In this document: positions 15,220-21,871 of the stretch, one piece after another | How positions within the stretch are numbered: the stretch's first letter is position 1 | How the letters are laid out: each line of letters opens with the position of its first letter | Source of the DNA: JAAYZK01 sp964535025 | Lineage (GTDB): Bacteria; Planctomycetota; Phycisphaerae; SM23-33; FEN-1343 | Direction: 5' to 3' | Assembly: GCA_964535025.1 (NCBI GenBank) | Contig: CAZHRW010000110.1 | Location: 1 to 42,890, forward strand | DNA: 42,890 nt | Notes under the pieces: model-generated | Told to the model about the DNA's origin: nothing | The model's database searches: none | The model's input: the letters and a program-made list of their open reading frames with translations, nothing else | Made by a program: the position numbers and the translations under genes

Positions 15220-16992
15220 TCACCACCCCATCGCGTACGCCGGTTCGAGGCGCGGACTGGCGGCGGCGCAGAGGACGCCGGTGGCCGGATTCGTGCCGAC
15301 GGCCACGGCGTTGCCGCCGGCGAAGTCGGCCTCGACGCGGAGGCGGTGGCCGCGACGGCGAAGCTCGCGGCGGACGGCCGGCGGGATGCGGCGTTCGACG
15401 TGCAGGACGCCCGGGGCGGCGGCCCGCGGATAAAACGAACTGGGCCAGTGATCGGACCAGAACGTCGGCGCCTCGACGGCCTCCTGGGCCGACAGGCCGA
15501 ACGCGATGACGTTCAGGAAGAACTGCAGCGCCCACTGGTCCTGGCAGTCGCCCCCCGGCGAGCCGAACGCCCACTGCGCCCGTCGTCCGGACCGCCCGGC
15601 CAGCGACGGCGTCAGCGACGTGCGCGGCCGCTTGCCGGGCGCCGGCGCGTTGGGGTGGCCGGCGACGAGCGAAAACATCTGGCCCCGCGTGCCCAGCGGG
15701 CAGCCGACGCCCTCGATCACCGGCGAGGACTGCAGCCACCCGCCCGAGGGGATCACTGCCACGATCGTGCCCGCCGCGTCGACGGCGTGAACCGCGGTGG
15801 TGTCGCCGTGCTCGGGCCCCGAGGGCTCACCGAAGCGGGCGTTGACGTCCCGCACGTCCTCGGCCGTCAGGGGCGCGGTCCCGCCCGGGCGAAGCTCCAT
15901 CGACGCGGCGGCCGGGTCGATCAGCACCCGCCGCCGTCGGGCATACGCCGCCGACAGCAGGCGGCCGAACGGCACGCGGACGAACTGCGGGTCGCCGTAG
16001 TAGAACTCGCGGTCGGCGAAGGCGAGCTTCATCGCCTCGACGACGGTGTGAATGTAGTCGGCGCTGTTGCGGCCCATCGCGGGCAGATCGTAGCCCTCCA
16101 GCAGCTTGAGCGTCTGGAGCATCGCCGGGCCCTGGCACCAGCTCGAGCACTTGTACACCCGCCAGCCGCGATACGCCGCCGAGACCGGCGGCTCGATGCG
16201 CGCGTCATAGGCGGCCAGGTCGTCTTCGCGGAGCAGCCCCCGGTGGGCCGTGCCCGTCCCGTCGGGAACCGCCCGGCGGCAGTGGCGGTCAATCCGCCGG
16301 GCGATGCGGCCGCGATAGAACACATCGAACGCCGCCCGCAATCCCGCGTCGCGACGCCGCCGGCCGCGGTCGGCGCGGGCCAGGGCGCGAAGCGTCGCGG
16401 CCAGGGCCGGCTGGCGGAAGATCGTCCCGACCGGCGGCGGCGTGCCGTTCGGGCCGGTCAGGAACGTCGCCGCCGAAGCGGGCCAGTCGCGCCGGAAGCG
16501 GTCGGCGCAGGCGGCGATGAGGTTGTGCAGCGCGTCGTACATCGGGAACCCGTCGGTCGCCAGGGCGATCGCCGGGGCGAGCACGTCGGCCGGCCGCTTG
16601 GTGCCGAACCGCCGCAGCAGGGCGATCCACGCCGCCGGCGCCGCCGGCACCACCGCCGGCAGCAGCCCATCGCCGGGGATCAGATCCAGACCCAGATCCC
16701 GGTACGCCGCCAGCGTCGCCGCCGCCGGGGCGGCGCCGTTGCCGTTGACGGCCAGCGGCTCGGCATCGCCCGCCGCGTGCACGAGCATGGGCGCCTCGCC
16801 GGCCAGCCCGTTCTGGTGGGGCATCACCACCGTCAGGGCGAACCCCGCGGCGGCCGCGGCATCGGCGGCGTTGCCGCCGGCGCGGAACATCGCCATCCCC
16901 GCTTCGGCGGCAAGATAATGCCCGGCGACGATCGCGCCGCGCGTGGATTGGATCATCGGTCGTCCGCCCTGCCGTCCGGTGGTGGTGGCCAT
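15220..16992 (-). CDS. Gamma-glutamyltransferase family protein
   Basis: The 590-residue protein follows the Ntn-hydrolase gamma-glutamyltransferase layout. The large-subunit start (AIVAGHYLAAEAGMAMFRAG, then GGNAADAAAA) is followed by the conserved GDGLLPAVVPAAPAAW and FADREFYYGDP regions. The autoprocessing site is GDTTAVHAVDAAG, with the second Thr near residue 397 as the likely nucleophile and new N-terminus. The C-terminal SPGGDCQ corresponds to the conserved SPGG stretch. Classical Ggt transfers or hydrolyses gamma-glutamyl groups of glutathione in the periplasm. Here no signal peptide precedes the domain, so it may be cytoplasmic and have another substrate. The start at 16990-16992 follows AAAGGAC. 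It precedes the SGNH gene in one operon. Confidence 0.9.
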   Translation of the reverse strand: MATTTGRQGGRPMIQSTRGAIVAGHYLAAEAGMAMFRAGGNAADAAAAAGFALTVVMPHQNGLAGEAPMLVHAAGDAEPLAVNGNGAAPAAATLAAYRDLGLDLIPGDGLLPAVVPAAPAAWIALLRRFGTKRPADVLAPAIALATDGFPMYDALHNLIAACADRFRRDWPASAATFLTGPNGTPPPVGTIFRQPALAATLRALARADRGRRRRDAGLRAAFDVFYRGRIARRIDRHCRRAVPDGTGTAHRGLLREDDLAAYDARIEPPVSAAYRGWRVYKCSSWCQGPAMLQTLKLLEGYDLPAMGRNSADYIHTVVEAMKLAFADREFYYGDPQFVRVPFGRLLSAAYARRRRVLIDPAAASMELRPGGTAPLTAEDVRDVNARFGEPSGPEHGDTTAVHAVDAAGTIVAVIPSGGWLQSSPVIEGVGCPLGTRGQMFSLVAGHPNAPAPGKRPRTSLTPSLAGRSGRRAQWAFGSPGGDCQDQWALQFFLNVIAFGLSAQEAVEAPTFWSDHWPSSFYPRAAAPGVLHVERRIPPAVRRELRRRGHRLRVEADFAGGNAVAVGTNPATGVLCAAASPRLEPAYAMGW

Positions 16993-17026
16993 GCGCTGTC
17001 CTTTCGAGAAGCGTTGCGACCGCCCC

Positions 17027-17055
17027 ATTGTGCCAGCCCGTCCAACCGCTCGCAA
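17027..17055 (-). promoter_or_regulatory. Candidate promoter for the gamma-glutamyltransferase operon
   Basis: Minus strand TTGCGA (17050-17055), 17-bp spacer, CACAAT (17027-17032). It lies back to back with the esterase promoter. Confidence 0.55.
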
Positions 17056-17084
17056 GGCGCGATCGCCGCCAGGACAGCAGGGCG

Positions 17085-17113
17085 TTGCGATCCGCCCGGC
17101 GGGACGCTAAGAT
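17085..17113 (+). promoter_or_regulatory. Candidate promoter for the secreted esterase
   Basis: TTGCGA (17085-17090), 17-bp spacer, TAAGAT (17108-17113), 54 bp before the start codon. The -35 is the same as the divergent one 30 bp away. Confidence 0.5.
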
Positions 17114-17167
17114 CCGGCTTTGTCGAAGATGGCCGCCACCTGCCCGCGGCAACGAAAGGAACGAACC

Positions 17168-18973
17168 ATGACCAGCACCTCTTTTCACGTGATCCTGCTC
17201 GCCCTGCTGACGATGGCGTTGGCCGCACCGGCGCTGGCGTCGGCGCCGGCCTTGTGGCAGGAAGGCGAGCGGTTCGCCCGGGCGACGGACACGACCCGCC
17301 CCAACGTCAACGCCAAAGCGCCGGCCTCCGGCGGGCAATGCCTGTTCGGCCCCTCGCTGGACCTGGAGGGCAATGTCGTGGAGTACAAGCTCGCCCTGGC
17401 CGACGACGTCCCGGAAGCGCGTGTGATCTTCCGCTATGCCCGCCTGCACTGGCGAGAGACGATGGTCCCGGCGCCGATGCGACTCGAGTTGATCGGCCCC
17501 GGCGACCCGGTCGCCCGCACCATTGCATTTCCCGACACGCACGGCTGGGGTAATAACACGTCCGAATGGGACCTGGTGACCGTCGACGTCGGCGACCTGG
17601 TCGCGGGAGACTATCTATTGCGGCTGACGTCGCTGGCCGACAACAACTCGATCAACCTGGACGGCTTCTTCGTGGCCGGCGGCGACTTCAAGGTGACGGC
17701 CGAGGAACTGGCCGCCCAGTTGCGGCTGCAGCTTTCCGCGCGGGGCTATCTGGGCCTGCAGGTGCCTTCGTCGGCCATCGACCAGAAGGCGCTGCCCAAC
17801 CTGCCGGTGGCCCTGCGGGCGTTCGACGGGCGAAGCCCCGGCGCGACGGCGACCCTGCGCGGCGCGGACGGCCGGACCGTCACCCTCAAGTCCCTCGCGC
17901 TCGATGCGGGGCAGCCTTGGCCGGTCACGCTGTTCGCCCTGCCGTCGGTGACGGACGGGACGTACACGCTCACGCTCGCCTCGGACCTGGTCGATCAGGA
18001 CGTGCAGGTGGAGCTGTCACTGCTGGGCGAGTTCCTCGCGACGCTGGACGACCGCATCGCCAAGCTCGTCGCGTTCAACGCGCGCCTCGCCGACATGGAC
18101 ACCCCCGCCGCCGCGCGGTGCCGTGCCGACTTCGCCCACGCGGTCCAGTTCGTCCAGGCCGGCCGCAAGACGATGGCGCAGTCGGTCTCCCAGGAGGAGA
18201 CGCTCCGGCGCCGGCACCTGGCCCAGGCCGAGGGCCGCTCCGACCCGGCGCCGCTGGCGGTGAACCTCGCCGCGACGTTGACGCAGTTCGAGCAGACCGC
18301 CGAGCGCCTCGCCGCCGGCAAGGCGCCCTACGAGGGACGGACCGGCGTGTTCCGCCGGGCGTACGTCTCCGAGGCCAGCGGCGAGCTGCAGGTCTACCGC
18401 AGCTACATCCCGACGTGCTATGCCACGGCCGGCTCCGTCCCCCTGATCCTGATGCTGCACGGCGGGGGCGGGGACGAGAACTACTTCCCCGACATGGACG
18501 ACGGCGCCATCCTCCGCCTCCTGGAGCAGCGGGGGTATCTGATGGTCGCCCCGCGTTATCACCGGCGGACGCAGCCGACCTATGAGGCGGACCTGCTGCA
18601 GTTGATCGCCCTGACGCGGGAACAGTACCCCAAGATCGACCCGAATCGCATCTACGTCACCGGCATTTCCATGGGCGGCGGGGCCACCTACCGGCTGGCC
18701 ACCGGCCATCCCGATTTGTTCGCCGCGGCCTGTTGCGTTTCGGGGACGGGGGATCCGGACCTGGCCGAGAAACTCGCCACCACGCCCCTGTTGGTCCTCC
18801 AGGGCGGCGCCGACACCGTCGTCCCGCCCGCCCGCGCGAAGGCCACCGTCGCGAAGCTGAAGGAACTCGGCCACACGCACGCGTTCCACCTGTTTCCCTC
18901 GCACGGCCATGAATACCACGCCGAGCAGTACCTCACGTTGACGCTGGACTTCTTCGACAAGTACAGGAAGTAG
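17168..18973 (+). CDS. Secreted alpha/beta-hydrolase esterase with N-terminal accessory domains
   Basis: The 601-residue protein has a signal peptide (MTSTSFHVILLALLTMALAA, cleavage near PALASA). Residues 30-180 look like a jelly-roll module (ends LRLTSLADNNSINLDGFFVA), followed by a linker and helical region, then an alpha/beta-hydrolase domain from about 390. Catalytic elements are the oxyanion LHGGGGDEN, the nucleophile elbow GISMGG (Ser near 501), the Asp in GGADTVVPP near 550 and the His in SHGHEYH near 580. The overall look is of PHB-depolymerase/feruloyl-esterase (CE1-like) enzymes that deacylate plant or algal polysaccharides. A role in removing ester decorations during glycan degradation is inferred. 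The ATG follows AAAGGAA. It is divergent from the gamma-glutamyltransferase operon. Confidence 0.87.
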   Translation: MTSTSFHVILLALLTMALAAPALASAPALWQEGERFARATDTTRPNVNAKAPASGGQCLFGPSLDLEGNVVEYKLALADDVPEARVIFRYARLHWRETMVPAPMRLELIGPGDPVARTIAFPDTHGWGNNTSEWDLVTVDVGDLVAGDYLLRLTSLADNNSINLDGFFVAGGDFKVTAEELAAQLRLQLSARGYLGLQVPSSAIDQKALPNLPVALRAFDGRSPGATATLRGADGRTVTLKSLALDAGQPWPVTLFALPSVTDGTYTLTLASDLVDQDVQVELSLLGEFLATLDDRIAKLVAFNARLADMDTPAAARCRADFAHAVQFVQAGRKTMAQSVSQEETLRRRHLAQAEGRSDPAPLAVNLAATLTQFEQTAERLAAGKAPYEGRTGVFRRAYVSEASGELQVYRSYIPTCYATAGSVPLILMLHGGGGDENYFPDMDDGAILRLLEQRGYLMVAPRYHRRTQPTYEADLLQLIALTREQYPKIDPNRIYVTGISMGGGATYRLATGHPDLFAAACCVSGTGDPDLAEKLATTPLLVLQGGADTVVPPARAKATVAKLKELGHTHAFHLFPSHGHEYHAEQYLTLTLDFFDKYRK

Positions 18974-18977
18974 CGGC

Positions 18978-19151
18978 TCAATTGAGCCGCGGGTCCTGGC
19001 GGTCGAGTTGGTGCTGCCGCCGGCGGCGCGCCAGGCGGGTGGCCGCCTCGGCCAGGGCGAGTGTGACCGCGAAGACCCCGCGGACGACCAGGTCGGTCAT
19101 GTCCGGGTCGAGCGCGGGGGTGGGTCTGTCGCGCCGGTCGGGGCGGGTCAT
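18978..19151 (-). CDS. 57-residue protein coupled to the URO-D-like gene
   Basis: A short frame starts at ATG 19149-19151 and overlaps the upstream stop as ATGA. The peptide has a charged N-terminus, one possible amphipathic or membrane helix (LVVRGVFAVTLALAEAATRL) and a basic end (ARRRRQHQLDRQDPRLN). I do not recognise a family. The four-base overlap and the hydrophobic stretch suggest a real micro-protein, but the evidence is limited to that. It could be a small membrane-associated subunit of the URO-D-like enzyme. Confidence 0.45.
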   Translation of the reverse strand: MTRPDRRDRPTPALDPDMTDLVVRGVFAVTLALAEAATRLARRRRQHQLDRQDPRLN

Positions 19152-20272
19152 GACTTCAGTCCGAACATCTGCTCTTTGAGGTCGAGGTAATACAGGTAGT
19201 CGTCGGGGTGCACATTCGGCGGGCAGCGGTGATCGACGAACGGGATGTACCCGCCGCGCTCGACATAGGGGGCCAGCGAATCGAGATAGGCCTGGATGGC
19301 ATCGCGGCCCTTGGCCAGCTCGATCTTGTCCACGCCCCCCATGATGCGCAGTTGGCCGTGATAACGATCGAGCAGTTCGCCCGGGTGCGAGCAACTGTTC
19401 ACCTCGAAGGGGAACAGGCAGTTGATCCCGCCTTCCAGCAGGTACGGCAGGATGGGCCGGACATCCCCGTCGCAGTCGGTGTACCACAGATCGATCCCGT
19501 GGGCCTTGAGCTTCGCGTCAATCCGCTTGTAGCGGGGCATGACGACGTCGCGGAAGAACGGCGCCGAGACGATCGGGCCGTTCTTGAAGCAGATGTCCTC
19601 CCAGCCGCTGGCGTAGTCGAACTCGAAATGGTCGAGGACCTGGTCGAGGAAATGCTCGACCATGACACATTGAATTTCGACCATGTCCTCGACCATGTCG
19701 GGGTAGTCGTAGCAGGCGTAGGCGAGGCCTTCGAAGGTCAGCATGTCGCGCACCTTGCCGATCATGGACCCGCAGTCGACGCCCAGGGGGTAGTCCCGGT
19801 CGTCGCCGTGGCGGGCCTTGAGGGCCTCGATGTCGACGATCCGGGCCGGGTCGTCCACACGGTAGCGCTCGGCCTTGACCCTGGCCCAGTCGTCGGGGGT
19901 TTCGATGGACGACTTCATGTAGTGCGGGATCGTATCGTGGCCGTCCAGCGGCACCTCGGCCAGCAAGCCGTCCGGGTTGCGGATGATGCGGGTGGTGGCG
20001 GTCTGGCCGACCACCTCGTGTGCGAACGCCGGAGACAGTCCCACCTTGCCGCCGATGACGGCGATGCGGTCGAAGTTGAAGAAGAGATCGGCCTCGGCAT
20101 TGTTGGTGATGCCGTTGTCGACGAAGAGGGGCCACTCGTGGAAGTTCTCGTCCCAGTAGCCGAACTCCATGTTGAAGCAGCGGTCCACCGGCTGGTAATG
20201 CATCTGACGGTTGAACCGCTCGCGGTCGGTCATCACCGCGGCCCACTTGGCCCGGCACGGGGTGATCGGCAT
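19148..20272 (-). CDS. Uroporphyrinogen decarboxylase (URO-D) family protein
   Basis: The 374-residue protein has the URO-D/cobalamin-methyltransferase barrel layout, including an N-terminal TDRERFNRQMHYQPVDR, FNFDRIAVIGGKVG, a GWEDICFKNGPIVSAPFFRD segment, MPRYKRIDAKLKAHGIDLWY, then GGINCLFPFEV and PFVDHRCPPNV. The family is expanded in planctomycetes and Lentisphaerae. Many members are not heme enzymes and are thought to be corrinoid methyltransferases or to act in unknown catabolic steps. No corrinoid protein or activase is adjacent, so the reaction is not assigned. The start at 20272 is preceded by GTGGAGCG; the family usually begins at the Met 13 codons downstream, which lacks a good RBS. 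Confidence 0.85.
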   Translation of the reverse strand: MPITPCRAKWAAVMTDRERFNRQMHYQPVDRCFNMEFGYWDENFHEWPLFVDNGITNNAEADLFFNFDRIAVIGGKVGLSPAFAHEVVGQTATTRIIRNPDGLLAEVPLDGHDTIPHYMKSSIETPDDWARVKAERYRVDDPARIVDIEALKARHGDDRDYPLGVDCGSMIGKVRDMLTFEGLAYACYDYPDMVEDMVEIQCVMVEHFLDQVLDHFEFDYASGWEDICFKNGPIVSAPFFRDVVMPRYKRIDAKLKAHGIDLWYTDCDGDVRPILPYLLEGGINCLFPFEVNSCSHPGELLDRYHGQLRIMGGVDKIELAKGRDAIQAYLDSLAPYVERGGYIPFVDHRCPPNVHPDDYLYYLDLKEQMFGLKS

Positions 20273-20308
20273 GGTTGCGCTCCACATTGATGATGTACAG
20301 GGGTGGTG

Positions 20309-20337
20309 ACTGTAACGGATCGGCGGCGGCCAGTCCA
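20309..20337 (-). promoter_or_regulatory. Candidate promoter for the URO-D-like gene
   Basis: Minus strand TGGACT (20332-20337), 17-bp spacer, TACAGT (20309-20314). Each hexamer matches the consensus at four positions. Confidence 0.4.
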
Positions 20338-20438
20338 GAGAGGGAACGACGGAAACGGCGACGATCGAAAACGAATGTCGAAGCAGGCTGTCGTTCCGCC
20401 GGGTGCGTCAGCGGTCGTCAGCCGTCAACTTCGACAGG

Positions 20439-21788
20439 TCACCTCGCCTCGCCGCCGACCATTTCCCGCATCCAGTCCTGCATCATGCGGGCGCGTTCGT
20501 CGGCATCGAGCAGGCCGTCGCCGTCGCTGTCGTAGTCGGCGAAGCGGCGGGCGGTGTCCTCGCGGATGCCGGCCCGCATGGCGGCGCGTTCGGCGTCGTC
20601 GAGGGCGCCGTCGTCGTTGGCGTCGAACTGGCGGATGTAGTCGGCGCTGCGTTCGGTCCACTGGCGGCGGATGCGTTCGCCGAAGGCCCGGCGTTCGTCG
20701 GGGGAGACCTGCCCGTCGCCGTCGGTGTCGCTGAGGCGTTCGATCCGGCTGCGCATGCGGCCGAGTTCGGCGCCGAGGGTGGCCAGGGCCGCGCGGCGTT
20801 CGGCGTCGGTGACGGTGCCGTCCCCGTTGGTGTCGAAGATGTAGCGTTCGCCGATGGTGCGGAGGCTTTCCATCTGGGCGGTGGTCACGTCGGCCTCGGC
20901 CTGCTCGGCGGGACTGATCGTGCCGTCCCCGTCGCGGTCGAAGCGGCGGAGCTGGCGGCGCTGGCGCCATTCATCGCGGGCCCGGTCGGCGGCGGCCTGT
21001 TCGTCGGCGTTCAGGTCGCCGTCCCCGTCGGCGTCGAAGCGCTGCAGCCGCCGCTCTTCCATGCGCCGGCGGAACTGCTCCATCGCGGCGCGGCGCTCGG
21101 CGTCGCTGACCTGCCCGTCGCCGTCGGTGTCCATGCGGGCCTGCCAGTCGGCCTGTTCGGGCCGTTCGGGTCGTTCACCCCGCCGGGCGGCGTCGGGGCC
21201 GCCGCGACGAGGACCGGGCGGGGGCGCCTGGGCGGGCATCTGCGGGGCGGCCGCCCCGCCGGGCAGACCCGCCACGGCTGGGGCCGAGGTCGGCGGCGCG
21301 GGCCTGGCGGGGGTCAGCGTGCCGTCGGCCAGCGCGCGGTTGGCCTTGTCGCGCTCGAGGCCGGTCAGTCGCTGGTTGCGGTCGGCGTCGAAGGCCGCGA
21401 GCACCTGCTTGCGGAACGCCCGCCGGTAGGTGTCGGCCTCGAACCAGTCGATGGTGCCGTCGTGGTCGGCGTCGTAGGCCAGCATCGCCCCCCAGCGGTC
21501 GAAGGAGCGGACGAAGGCGTCGCGAACCTTGCCCGAAGCGTTGAACTCCCGCTCGCTCAGTTCGTTGTCGCGACCGGCGGCGCGGAGGAAGCGGACGCGT
21601 TCGCTGCCGGGGAAGTAGGGGTCGACGGCGTTGCGGCACAGCTCGGGCGGCGGCGCGGGTTGCGACGCCGGTTGCGACGCCGGCCGCGACGACGGCTGCG
21701 ACGACGTCGACGCCGCGACCGCCCCGGCGGCCAACAGAGCGATGACCACCGCCGCTGCCGGCACTGCGCATTGTCGTGATCGTTCCAT
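20439..21788 (-). CDS. Secreted EF-hand repeat protein
   Basis: The 449-residue protein has a signal peptide (hydrophobic VPAAAVVIALLAAGAVAAS), a low-complexity Ser/Gln/Pro/Ala linker (residues about 27-48), and nine EF-hand calcium loops of the DxDxDG type. Two are near residues 105-145 (YDADHDGTIDWFE, FDADRNQRLTGLE), and seven follow a Pro/Ala/Gly-rich stretch (about 165-215), for example MDTDGDGQVSDAE, FDADGDGDLNADE and YDSDGDGLLDADE. Loop spacing is irregular, about 30-55 residues. Such proteins are common in planctomycetes as calcium-binding surface or periplasmic proteins, with no defined enzymatic role. The start at 21786-21788 follows GGAGG. It lies downstream of topA on the same strand but has a possible promoter of its own (TATACT, 21807-21812). 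Confidence 0.88.
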   Translation of the reverse strand: MERSRQCAVPAAAVVIALLAAGAVAASTSSQPSSRPASQPASQPAPPPELCRNAVDPYFPGSERVRFLRAAGRDNELSEREFNASGKVRDAFVRSFDRWGAMLAYDADHDGTIDWFEADTYRRAFRKQVLAAFDADRNQRLTGLERDKANRALADGTLTPARPAPPTSAPAVAGLPGGAAAPQMPAQAPPPGPRRGGPDAARRGERPERPEQADWQARMDTDGDGQVSDAERRAAMEQFRRRMEERRLQRFDADGDGDLNADEQAAADRARDEWRQRRQLRRFDRDGDGTISPAEQAEADVTTAQMESLRTIGERYIFDTNGDGTVTDAERRAALATLGAELGRMRSRIERLSDTDGDGQVSPDERRAFGERIRRQWTERSADYIRQFDANDDGALDDAERAAMRAGIREDTARRFADYDSDGDGLLDADERARMMQDWMREMVGGEAR

Positions 21789-21871
21789 GGGGGCCTCCAC
21801 CCCTGCAGTATACACCGAACAACGAGCCGTGCGCGCCCCTATTGCAGGGCGTTCTGACAGGTCAATATCGC

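Noticed and set aside
15346..17553. 735-residue plus-strand frame over the gamma-glutamyltransferase
   Set aside because: Low-complexity Arg/Gly/Ala sequence, antisense to a gene with a full Ntn-hydrolase motif set.
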